This document shows, in pieces, positions 16,425-22,871 of a stretch of DNA of 64,000 bases; positions within the stretch are counted from its first letter, which is position 1; each line of letters opens with the position of its first letter. The stretch is from Marinobacter sp. Arc7-DN-1 (lineage in GTDB: Bacteria > Pseudomonadota > Gammaproteobacteria > Pseudomonadales > Oleiphilaceae). The DNA lies in the NCBI RefSeq assembly GCF_003441595.1, contig NZ_CP031848.1:1-64000 (forward strand), read 5' to 3'. The position numbers and the translations under genes are program-made. The notes beneath the pieces were generated by a model, which was given only the letters and a program-made list of their open reading frames with translations, did not search any database and was not told the DNA's origin.

Positions 16425-16735
16425 TGGCTGAACTGAATTTTCATCCTTCGATTTATCAAGAAGTCCAGGAAGCGTACTCATGGTATGAGCAGCAGGCGGC
16501 TGGCCTTGGAGAAGTTTTCATCGGAGAGCTGGAGGCTGCCTGTGAATCGATACGGTCACTGCCAGAAACGTGGCCCAAATTCGGCAAGCGAACCCGCAGA
16601 TTTCTGCTGACAAAATTTCCCTACGCCGTTGTCTACACGCCTTCCACTTCAACTTGCCATGTAGTTGCAGTTGAACTAAACCGCTTCGCGGTAGCGAGTA
16701 AGCCGGGGAGTTTCCCGCGAGATCAGGTGGATTGA
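16424..16735 (+). pseudogene. RelE/ParE-type toxin truncated by an IS91 insertion
   Basis: The first ~84 residues (FHPSIYQEVQEAYSWYEQQ ... KFPYAVVYT...HVVAVE) are a normal ParE-like toxin. At GAAC (16673-16676) the IS begins, replacing the conserved C-terminal strand (expected H-x-x-R-x-P-x-Y-W) with about 19 residues encoded by the IS end. The active C-terminus is gone, so the toxin is probably inactive while its antitoxin remains intact. Confidence 0.8.
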
Positions 16736-16786
16736 CGGATACTTTTGATGAGCCCAGGTGGGCTTTTCAGAAGAGGAGAATCCGTC

Positions 16787-17638
16787 ATGACACCGTTACG
16801 TCAGACCATGATCCAGGCCATGTGCCAACATGGCTTTTCCCCCCGAACCCAGCAAAGTTATCTGTACGTTGTAACCGAGCTGGCTCGATACTACCGGCGC
16901 TCGCCGGATCAACTGCAAGTCGATGACCTGCAGGTCTATTTCAACTACCTGGTCCAGGAGCGCGCCCTGTCACCAGCCAGTTGTCGCCTCTACCTACACG
17001 GCATCCGGTTTTTGTACCTGCAAGTGCTGCACTGGGCGCATTTCGATGTGACGCTGGTCTTACCCAAGCGCCCCCAGCGCATTCCGGAATTGCTGACCCG
17101 TCAGGAAGTCTCTCGCCTACTAGCGGGCGTCTCCAACCCCAAGCATCAGGCGTTGCTGTCCATCATCTATGGCTGTGGCTTGCGAGTCAGTGAAGCGGTG
17201 GCATTGCAGGTGAAGGACCTTGATGGGGAACGTCATCTGCTTCGGGTTGCCCAGGGCAAGGGAGCCAAGGACCGGATGGTGCCTCTGGCACCGGGACTGC
17301 TCCAGGTGCTTCGTCAATATTGGCGGATTCGTCGTCCCATGCCGTGGTTATTTCCCAGTGATTTGCTGCCAGACAAGCACCTTCATATCACCACGCCCCA
17401 GAAGGTGTTCCATCAGGCCAAGAGAGCCAGTGGCATTCACAAACGTGGAGGCATTCATGTCTTGCGCCATGCTTACGCCACCCATCAGTTAGAGCAGGGC
17501 GTTCCCCTCCATGAGTTGCAACGGCTGCTGGGGCATAGCGACCTGCGCAGCACACAACGGTATCTGCATTGGCTGCCGGGCGTGACACCCCAAAACCGTG
17601 GACCTGTCGACCTGATTGCAGGTCTGGGAGGTGGATGA
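16787..17638 (+). CDS. Tyrosine recombinase of the IS91-type element
   Basis: The 283-residue site-specific recombinase has an N-terminal SAM-like core-binding domain (~1-95) and a catalytic domain. The active residues are visible: Arg133 (GLRVSE), Lys158 (GKGAKD), His224 and Arg227 (HVLRHAYATH), His250 (LGHSD) and Tyr259 (TQRYLH). It lacks the extra insertion typical of integron integrases, so it is not IntI. Such recombinases accompany the transposase in a subset of IS91-family elements. ATG 16787 follows AGAGGAGAATCCGTC. The stop overlaps the transposase start. Confidence 0.9.
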   Translation: MTPLRQTMIQAMCQHGFSPRTQQSYLYVVTELARYYRRSPDQLQVDDLQVYFNYLVQERALSPASCRLYLHGIRFLYLQVLHWAHFDVTLVLPKRPQRIPELLTRQEVSRLLAGVSNPKHQALLSIIYGCGLRVSEAVALQVKDLDGERHLLRVAQGKGAKDRMVPLAPGLLQVLRQYWRIRRPMPWLFPSDLLPDKHLHITTPQKVFHQAKRASGIHKRGGIHVLRHAYATHQLEQGVPLHELQRLLGHSDLRSTQRYLHWLPGVTPQNRGPVDLIAGLGGG

Positions 17639-18759
17639 TGGCCAGTTCACTAACCGTCCAGACAATTCTGGACCAGTTCCTCCCCGATGAGCCACTGGAC
17701 GGCCATCGCCGCAAGGTCTGTGCCCGGTTAACCGGGTGCCGGACGGCCCGCATGGGCGGTATGGAGATGCAGTGTGATCACTGCAAGGCCCGCTCCGTCT
17801 GTTATTACGGCTGCCGGGATCGGCACTGTCCGCAGTGCCAGGGCCGTGCCAGCCAGCGATGGAGTGACCGGCAAAGGGCGTTGTTGTTACCGGTACCCTA
17901 CTTCCATCTGGTGTTTACATTGCCCCATACCCTGAATGGCTGGGTTCAACTGCATCCCGAGGTACTCTACCGCTGCCTCTTCCAGGCCGTCTGGAATACG
18001 CTCAATCAGTTCGGCCGCAATACGCAGCATCTGCAGGGCGAACTGGGCATGACGGCGGTGCTGCATACATGGGGGCAGAACCTGAGTCGCCATGTTCATG
18101 TGCATTGTCTAATCCCTGGAGGTGTACTGACAGGCAGGGGTGAATGGCACAGAGCAAAGAGCCACTACCTGTTCCCGGTGCGGGCATTATCACGGCGTTT
18201 TCGCGGGCGAATGGTGTCGTTGCTCAGAGCGTCGTCGAACGCTGGTGAGTTGCATCGGGTGACCAACAGCGGTGAGGTTGATGACGTGCTCAACGGCCTG
18301 ATGCGACAAGAGTGGGTTGTCTACACCCGGCATTGCCTGAACCAGGCTGAGTCCGTAGTGGATTATCTGGCTCGTTACACTCACCGGATTGCCATCAGCA
18401 ACGGGCGGTTGTTGTCGATGGAAGGTGACCGGGTCTCGTTCCGATACAAGGATTACCGGGATCAAGGACGGCTAAAGACCCAGTGGCTGGAAGGGCGGGA
18501 GTTCGTCAGGCGGTTCCTGATGCACATTCTGCCAAAAGGGTTCATGCGCATCCGCCACTTTGGTTACCTGAGTAACCGAACGCGACGACAAAAGTTGGCT
18601 GTTATCCGGCAGTGTCTGTTGCAGCCACCCCAACCAGAGACAAACCGAGTGAACCAGGAACCCCATCGTTGTTGGCCTTGCCCGCGCTGCGATGAGGGTC
18701 TGGTTCACATGGTTCGTCAGATCCCGCGCTTCAGAATAGTAGCCGTGCCAACCGGCTAG
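17638..18759 (+). CDS. IS91-family (HUH, Y2) transposase
   Basis: The 373-residue rolling-circle transposase has an N-terminal zinc-binding region (Cys46, Cys49, Cys55, Cys59, Cys64, Cys67), the metal-binding motif HVHVH (~152-156), paired tyrosines in DYLARY (243 and 247), and a C-terminal CPRC. It is clearly a different lineage from the transposase at 4088. ATG 17638 is preferred over ATG 17635 because of its spacing to GGAGG. The overlap with the recombinase stop suggests coupled translation. Confidence 0.92.
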   Translation: MASSLTVQTILDQFLPDEPLDGHRRKVCARLTGCRTARMGGMEMQCDHCKARSVCYYGCRDRHCPQCQGRASQRWSDRQRALLLPVPYFHLVFTLPHTLNGWVQLHPEVLYRCLFQAVWNTLNQFGRNTQHLQGELGMTAVLHTWGQNLSRHVHVHCLIPGGVLTGRGEWHRAKSHYLFPVRALSRRFRGRMVSLLRASSNAGELHRVTNSGEVDDVLNGLMRQEWVVYTRHCLNQAESVVDYLARYTHRIAISNGRLLSMEGDRVSFRYKDYRDQGRLKTQWLEGREFVRRFLMHILPKGFMRIRHFGYLSNRTRRQKLAVIRQCLLQPPQPETNRVNQEPHRCWPCPRCDEGLVHMVRQIPRFRIVAVPTG

Positions 18760-19022
18760 CCCGCACGCGGCTCTTGATCTGGCGGGTGATCGCTTACAGT
18801 TCCTTGTGAGCTGGGCCCGTGTGCGGCTTGAGACTGGAAAATGCGGCATCTGCGGGGTAGTCTGAGTTAAATCACCGTAAGGAATCGGCCAATGATGTAT
18901 ATAACACGGCTAATGTTCACTGGTGCTGAGGTCCGTCGGCAGCCAGCCTCACCGTTCCGAGCCTTGCCTCCCGATTACTTTACCCTTATGCGTCGCCCGG
19001 CAGCTTCGGTGCCGGCGGCTTA
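18760..19022. other. IS right end and junk between IS and attC
   Basis: 263 bases without a gene. The first ~150 probably belong to the IS right end. The rest contains a strong hairpin (GCCCGGCAGCTTCGGTGCCGG, split about its loop) just before attC F. The missing C-terminus of the toxin cut by the IS is not found here. Confidence 0.4.
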
Positions 19023-19081
19023 GTCCAACAGACATTTAAAGGTCATGCTGCGCACGACCATTAAATGCTTAGGTGTTAGGG
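19023..19081 (+). repeat. attC site F (short)
   Basis: R'' box GTCCAAC (19023-19029, a perfect RYYYAAC) and R' box GTTAGGG (19075-19081) flank a near-perfect stem CATTTAAAGGTC / GACCATTAAATG. The site is 59 bases. Confidence 0.85.
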
Positions 19082-19390
19082 CTTGCCGCGTTCCAGCCAA
19101 TAGCCGGGCTTTCGAGAGTGGTGAGCAATGGCGATTACAACCGTTTCTTCTGGCAACTCAATCGCGACTATATCGTACGGGAAGCGTTCTAGAATCAGTC
19201 GTTTTGCACCGGTATTGCCAGCTTCTTCGGGGAGAGGTGATAAGGGGATGAAGTTTTCTTCAATTATGTCTATGGCGGCATCAACGGCAGCGAAAAACTC
19301 GGCTCCGAGTCCAGGCTGTTCATATTCGTACCATGCTGCAGCCTCTATAGCTTCCTGCGAGGCATCATCCAGTATCCTTACCGTTCGCAC
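19076..19390 (-). CDS. RelE/ParE-type toxin
   Basis: The complete 104-residue toxin shows ILDDASQEAIEAAAWYEYEQ, then RLILERFPYDIVAIEL, and the conserved C-terminal IAIAHHSRKPGYW that is missing from the truncated relative at 16424. It is encoded leftward, so its 3' end overlaps the R' box of attC F. It is paired with the antitoxin starting upstream at 19629. It probably acts as a ribosome-dependent RNase or gyrase poison; the family alone does not decide. Confidence 0.9.
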   Translation of the reverse strand: MRTVRILDDASQEAIEAAAWYEYEQPGLGAEFFAAVDAAIDIIEENFIPLSPLPEEAGNTGAKRLILERFPYDIVAIELPEETVVIAIAHHSRKPGYWLERGKP

Positions 19391-19392
19391 TG

Positions 19393-19629
19393 TTACTGGC
19401 CTAACCTCGCTCGCATCTTTGATCGGAATTCTTCACGGCTGAGTAGCGTGGCCTTTCCGCTTTGGACCTTGGACACGCGGCGAGCAATTTCGTCGTTCCA
19501 GGCTTGCTCGACAGCGTCGTCCCGGGGACCGTCCAGGCTCATTATGAGCTCGCGCGCCAGCGCCGCACGCTCCGACTCGGAGAGAGTCGAAATCTGGGAG
19601 CGTAGCTGGTCTAATGTTTCGGTAGTCAT
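19393..19629 (-). CDS. Addiction-module antitoxin (TIGR02574-type)
   Basis: The 78-residue antitoxin has an N-terminal helix pair (LDQLRSQISTLSESERAALARELIMSLDG) and a C-terminal AVEQAWNDEIARRVSKVQSGKATLLSREEF. This is the same family as 16203-16424, with the same Trp/Glu pattern. It lies two bases before the toxin start. The cassette is inverted relative to the array and presumably has its own promoter in the 19630-19676 interval. Confidence 0.88.
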   Translation of the reverse strand: MTTETLDQLRSQISTLSESERAALARELIMSLDGPRDDAVEQAWNDEIARRVSKVQSGKATLLSREEFRSKMRARLGQ

Positions 19630-19676
19630 GGTGCCTCCGCGAGTGGCAATACTTTTATGCTATCCCGATTCAAAGG

Positions 19677-19753
19677 CCCTAACAAGGCCAGGCACGGCGA
19701 CGGCTACTCCATTGCGGCTTCGCCTCAATTCCGCCGCGCATGCTGGCGGGCGT
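19677..19753 (+). repeat. attC site G, left part, interrupted by a group IIC intron
   Basis: CCCTAAC (19677-19683) begins the site and GGGCGT ends it at 19753, where the intron starts. It resembles the attC family at 10946 and 20387 (GCACGGCGACG, then ATTGCGGCTTCG). No right half is left because the intron has lost its 3' end. Confidence 0.7.
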
Positions 19754-20328
19754 GTGTGCCAGGCATGGCACCAGACTTGTCGGGTGAAAGTCCCGATACC
19801 AGGTATTCGCAGAGCCGAAGGTTAGCGAAGGGCAGGGGCAAACCCGCGAGGGGATGTCTCCGGAGTGCCGGCCGGAAGTAAGCCCAACGCTACATAAACG
19901 ATGGGTATCGATGGACCGTGGACATGGATCTGGAACGGCGTGGCCATCGGTTCGTCCGCTACGCGGACGACTGCAACATCTACGTCAAAAGCCAGCGTTC
20001 AGGGCAACGAGTACTGGCGAGCCTCACCGACTATCTTCGTCGCCGGTTGAAATTGACGGTAAACGAGGAGAAGAGCGCGGTTGGTCGCTCCTGGGAGCAA
20101 GTGTTCCCGGGGTTCACGTTTACCCGTCGAGGTCGGGCCATGCAAACGGTGATCGACGAGTTAGCGGTGTACTTGAGGGGCTGGAAAGGCTACTACGGTT
20201 TTGCGCAAGTGAAATCGCCGATCCAGAATCTGGAAAAGTGGGTGCGCCGCAAGCTCCGGTGCTATCACCTGAAGCAATGGGGGCGATCCGGCTACCGCCA
20301 GTTGCGCAAGCGCGGGGTGAGTGTAAGA
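19754..20328 (+). mobile_element. Group IIC-attC intron lacking its 3' end
   Basis: The 5' end GTGTGCCAGGCATGGC and GGGTGAAAGTCCCG are the same as in the ORF-less intron. After ~165 bases it jumps into the middle of a maturase gene, and homology to the related copy at 14.9-15.3 kb stops at 20328. Domains V and VI are absent, so it cannot splice. Confidence 0.8.
19918..20328 (+). pseudogene. Group IIC intron maturase fragment
   Basis: It contains the catalytic RYADDCNIYV block (missing from the copy at 14832), then LKLTVNEEKSAVG, a 15-residue deletion after FTFTRRGR, and YLRGWKGYYGFAQ to RKRGVSVR. The N-terminal RT blocks and the C-terminus are gone. After 20328 the frame runs into unrelated DNA. 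Confidence 0.8.
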
Positions 20329-20386
20329 AAAGAGGGTATCCGTGTTTGGGGGTATTTGCGGCCAGGAGTTAGATCGGAGTGCGTTG

Positions 20387-20491
20387 GCACATAAAACCAG
20401 TCGCTGTAGTACGCGGCCGATGGCCACCGGACGCCCTTTACATTGCGCCTTCGGCTCCTTTCCAAGGGCGCGCATGCTACAAGCGTTAGCA
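20387..20491 (+). repeat. attC site H
   Basis: ACATAAAAC near 20390 and GTTAGCA (20485-20491) enclose an inverted repeat whose centre (ATTGCGCCTTCGGCTCC) and right arm match attC D almost base for base. The R'' box is imperfect. Confidence 0.65.
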
Positions 20492-20514
20492 GTTGCACTA
20501 CTCCTCCCCACATC

Positions 20515-20543
20515 TTGCGATCTGAGTAAAAAAGGAATAATTT
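20515..20543 (+). promoter_or_regulatory. Promoter of brnTA
   Basis: TTGCGA, 17 bases, TAATTT is a good sigma-70 promoter. Its predicted start site falls at or next to the brnT ATG (20550), so the transcript may be leaderless. GAGTA/TACTC arms (20524-20528 and 20545-20549) overlap the -10 and could be the operator. Confidence 0.5.
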
Positions 20544-20549
20544 GTACTC

Positions 20550-20813
20550 ATGGATGAGTTTGAGCTCGACGAAACCAAAAGCCAGGCCAATCTGGAAAAG
20601 CACGATATTGATTTCGAAGCGGCCCAAAAACTGTGGGAAGATCCGTACCTGCTGGAAATCCGTGCAAAATCAGAGGATGAGCCAAGGTTCTTGCTGATCG
20701 GCAATATTGGCGGAAAGCACTGGTCGGCTGTCGTCACTTACAGGGTAGGCTGTATTCGCCTGATTTCAGTCAGGCGCTCTCGCAAGAAGGAGGTTGAGCT
20801 CTATGAAAGCTAA
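20550..20813 (+). CDS. BrnT-family toxin
   Basis: The 87-residue RelE-fold RNase toxin matches the BrnT pattern: ELDETKSQANLEKHDIDFEAAQKLWEDP at the N-terminus and CIRLISVRRSRKKEVELYE at the end. The antitoxin start (20803) lies inside its 3' end, a normal brnTA arrangement. The ATG is only seven bases after the -10 element. Confidence 0.92.
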   Translation: MDEFELDETKSQANLEKHDIDFEAAQKLWEDPYLLEIRAKSEDEPRFLLIGNIGGKHWSAVVTYRVGCIRLISVRRSRKKEVELYES

Positions 20814-21039
20814 AGACTTCGATAAAAAATTTGAGGAAGGTCAGGAAGATATCGTTGATGATCTTGATCTTTCTTCGGCTCGCCGCGTCAATCAGGACCA
20901 AAAGCGAATCAACGTTGATTTTCCGGCTTGGGTTGTCGAGTCGCTGGACCGTGAGGCAGCGCGCATTGGTGTTACCCGCCAATCGATCATAAAGGTGTGG
21001 CTGGTTGAGCGCCTTCGTGCAGAAACTGCTAACAAATAA
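20803..21039 (+). CDS. BrnA-family antitoxin
   Basis: The 78-residue antitoxin has an acidic N-terminal half (KKFEEGQEDIVDDLDLSSARR) that should cover BrnT and a ribbon-helix-helix C-terminus (RINVDFPAWVVESLDREAARIGVTRQSIIKVWL) that binds the operator. Start ATG 20803 follows AAGGAGGTTGAGCTCT, a strong ribosome-binding site. Confidence 0.92.
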   Translation: MKAKDFDKKFEEGQEDIVDDLDLSSARRVNQDQKRINVDFPAWVVESLDREAARIGVTRQSIIKVWLVERLRAETANK

Positions 21040-21086
21040 GGTTAGCTCTTGAGTACAAAAAGCACACAATGCGCTATAGTCCGCTC

Positions 21087-21365
21087 ATGAAACCGATCAC
21101 ATGGAATTCAGAGAGGAACAAGCTTCTCCAAGAGGAAAGGAATATCTCATTCGAGGATGTGGTTTTGCATATCTCGATCGGAGGTATCCTGGATGCGTTC
21201 GAGCATCCGAATCAGGAACGGTATCCGGGCCAGCAGATTCATGTGATTGAAATAGAGGGGTACGCCTATCTCGTGCCCTTTGTAGAATCGGAAGATGAAG
21301 TTTTTCTGAAAACGATCATTCCGAGCCGGAAAGCGACCAAGACCTATTTGGGAGGTCCGAAATGA
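21087..21365 (+). CDS. Probable toxin of a CopG-type toxin-antitoxin pair
   Basis: The 92-residue protein has ITWNSERNKLLQEERNISFEDVVLHI, then a conserved-looking FEHPNQERYPGQQIHVIEI and VPFVESEDEVFLKTIIPSRKATK. I recall similar small proteins paired with CopG antitoxins and loosely like BrnT, but the biochemical activity is unknown to me. Its stop overlaps the antitoxin start. It lies just after brnTA, perhaps in the same cassette because no attC separates them; a TATAGT box upstream may be its own -10. ATG 21069 is an alternative start. Confidence 0.7.
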   Translation: MKPITWNSERNKLLQEERNISFEDVVLHISIGGILDAFEHPNQERYPGQQIHVIEIEGYAYLVPFVESEDEVFLKTIIPSRKATKTYLGGPK

Positions 21366-21634
21366 GCAGGCTGGATAAAGAAGAGCAGGAAATTCCGGAC
21401 GCGTTCGATGCTGGGGAGTTGCAGCGGGCGCCAGATATTGAGGATCGAAAAGCGCGGCATCAACAGTACGCCGAGGCCATGTTCAAGAAAGATGCCCGCA
21501 TCAACATCAGGCTTTCTTCCAAGGATCTTCGGGGGCTGCAGAAAAAAGCGCTGGCTGAGGGTATTCCCTACCAAACACTTGTTGCCAGCATCCTCCACAA
21601 GTATGTCGAAGGTCGCTTGCATGAGGATCGGTAG
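21362..21634 (+). CDS. CopG-type antitoxin
   Basis: The 90-residue protein has an acidic N-terminal region (DKEEQEIPDAFDAGELQRAP) and a C-terminal ribbon-helix-helix DARINIRLSSKDLRGLQKKA followed by GIPYQTLVASILHKYV, the CopG_antitoxin pattern. It overlaps the upstream toxin by four bases. An AGCTAAC attC box follows the stop. Confidence 0.85.
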   Translation: MSRLDKEEQEIPDAFDAGELQRAPDIEDRKARHQQYAEAMFKKDARINIRLSSKDLRGLQKKALAEGIPYQTLVASILHKYVEGRLHEDR

Positions 21635-21639
21635 CTAAC

Positions 21640-21869
21640 AAGGGAAGCGCGGGGATAGACGGCATGACCGTTGACGACCTGACCGCCTGATTCAACCGGC
21701 GTTGCTCCAGGTCTTGCCGGCGGAGTGGGATGGAAGCTTCTCCCATTCCAGCTATGGCTTCAGACCGGGGCGTTCACCAAGCCTAGCTCAACCGAACCGC
21801 CGTGGTACGTGATCCGTATACCCGGTGGTGTGGGGGGAAGGGCATCGTGAGATGCCTCCCTATCCCGAT
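21640..21869 (+). mobile_element. Heavily deleted group IIC-attC intron
   Basis: It follows the attC box AGCTAAC (21633-21639). Two out-of-frame maturase scraps are visible: SAGIDGMTVDDL (~21647-21685) and LLQVLPAEWDGSFSHSSYGF (~21705-21765), both typical N-terminal RT blocks. The intron 3' end follows, with CCGTATACCCGGTGG, to CCCGAT at 21869. The next bases TATGTTC complete an R' box GTTATGT. Confidence 0.8.
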
Positions 21870-22270
21870 TATGTTCCACTCAGGGCAGGCTCAAGTCCAA
21901 GGTGATCAACAAAAGGGATAAAGTCGCGATCCAGGAACAGCAGTGGTAGCTCTTTCTCTATGCAGAACGTCGCGATGATCACGTCGGCGGTTTTTCTGAT
22001 CGTGATGCCTTTTTTGCGTAGAGCCCGATAATTATCGGCGCACTTAGCTGCCATTTCTTTGCCAAACATTTCATACTGATCCAGCGTGAGCAGGCTTTGC
22101 TTGGTCTGGCGGTATTGTTTGTCGTTGCGGATGCCTTGCAGTATTTCCAGAAATATAAGGTCGCCGATAGCAACCGATCCTTGGATTATCGAGGCATCCA
22201 GTAGATCAGTTTGCGGGTTTTCGACTCCATTGAAATAGTCGATCCAGACGCTGGTATCCACCAGTATCAT
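21869..22270 (-). CDS. VapC-family PIN-domain toxin
   Basis: The 133-residue PIN RNase has its acidic active residues visible: Asp5 (LVDTSVWIDYF), Glu42 (FLEILQGI), Asp96 (KTADVIIA) and Asp114 (LFLDRDF). It is expected to cleave tRNA or rRNA when free of VapB. Its stop codon overlaps the intron/exon border at 21869-21871, and its start overlaps the vapB stop by four bases. Encoded leftward. Confidence 0.94.
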   Translation of the reverse strand: MILVDTSVWIDYFNGVENPQTDLLDASIIQGSVAIGDLIFLEILQGIRNDKQYRQTKQSLLTLDQYEMFGKEMAAKCADNYRALRKKGITIRKTADVIIATFCIEKELPLLFLDRDFIPFVDHLGLEPALSGT

Positions 22271-22461
22271 CCGGCACTCCGCATTTCATTCAGGTCGCCT
22301 TCCCACTTGATCTTGCCCCGCAGCTTTCGGATTTCCTGCTGCTTGCTACGCTGAACCAGAAGTTTCAGGCCTTGCTCAACGGCCTCTTTTTTGGTTTCGT
22401 ATCCGGAGGCCTTTAGTGCTTCAGCCATCAGTTGGTCGTCAATGACGATGTTTGTTCTCAT
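22267..22461 (-). CDS. VapB-family antitoxin
   Basis: The 64-residue antitoxin of the type with an N-terminal ribbon-helix-helix (MRTNIVIDDQLMAEALKASG) has a C-terminal arm ending KIKWEGDLNEMR, which inserts into the PIN domain. The ATG at 22461 is chosen because the operator ends 12 bases upstream; a longer reading from 22500 would run through the operator. Confidence 0.92.
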   Translation of the reverse strand: MRTNIVIDDQLMAEALKASGYETKKEAVEQGLKLLVQRSKQQEIRKLRGKIKWEGDLNEMRSAG

Positions 22462-22472
22462 GATGCACCTAT

Positions 22473-22498
22473 GTGTATGATCTCTTGCTTTCATACAC
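22473..22498 (-). promoter_or_regulatory. vapBC operator
   Basis: GTGTATGA and TCATACAC are perfect 8-base inverted repeats 10 bases apart, directly upstream of vapB. This fits binding by a VapBC hetero-oligomer. Confidence 0.7.
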
Positions 22499-22518
22499 AA
22501 ACTAACATGTCATGGAGA

Positions 22519-22596
22519 ACATAACAATCAGCTGCACAGCGACCGATTTCCCGCCGCTTCGCAGCTCCGAACCGGCGCGTGAGCGGGGCGTTAGCA
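22519..22596 (+). repeat. attC site I
   Basis: ACATAAC (22519-22525) and GTTAGCA (22590-22596) enclose an imperfect inverted repeat with a CGCTTCGCAGC core. The site is 78 bases and closes the vapBC cassette. Confidence 0.75.
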
Positions 22597-22598
22597 CT

Positions 22599-22871
22599 TC
22601 AGGCCCGACGATTGTCGTTCACGTCATCCGCAAGCCAGGCCTTGATCAGCGACTGATAGGGCATATCCCGCTTGTTAGCCTCGATTTTGATCCGGTCGAG
22701 CAGGGCCTCGGGCAAGCGAAGTGAAATAGTCTTGGTTGAGGGCTTCAACTTCGGGAAAGAGGCCGGTTTTGCCTGGCTCCAGTCCAGGTAGTCAGAGGAA
22801 TCGTGAGTTTCCCAGAATTCCCGTTCTTCCGCTTCTGTTTTGAACTCAGGCATCTTTTTTAGCTTGCTCAT
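22599..22871 (-). CDS. BrnA/CopG-type antitoxin
   Basis: The 90-residue antitoxin has an N-terminal FKTEAEEREFWETHDSSDYL, the well-known pattern of antitoxins beside BrnT. It continues with a ribbon-helix-helix (STKTISLRLPEALLDRIKIE) and MPYQSLIKAWLADD. It overlaps the toxin's 3' end by 26 bases. The gene end lies three bases from attC I, so the cassette is inverted. Confidence 0.9.
   Translation of the reverse strand: MSKLKKMPEFKTEAEEREFWETHDSSDYLDWSQAKPASFPKLKPSTKTISLRLPEALLDRIKIEANKRDMPYQSLIKAWLADDVNDNRRA

Larger units (their letters stand above)
16677..18912 (+). mobile_element. IS91-family element with tyrosine recombinase (right end approximate)
   Basis: The left end TAAACCGCTTCGCGGTAG forms a hairpin directly after GAAC, the same arrangement as the other IS91 element in the window. 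It carries two genes, a tyrosine recombinase and a Y2 transposase with overlapping stop and start. The right end is set near TGTATATAAC by weak analogy and could be off by 100 bases. Confidence 0.75.

Noticed and set aside
16787..17638. Tyrosine recombinase as the integron integrase IntI
   Set aside because: It lacks the extra segment typical of IntI, sits inside an IS91 element, overlaps the transposase gene and faces along the array rather than away from an attI.
19661..19670. TATCCCGATT, the same 10 bases that end the group IIC introns
   Set aside because: No other intron sequence precedes it; it lies in the promoter region of the leftward antitoxin and is probably a chance match.
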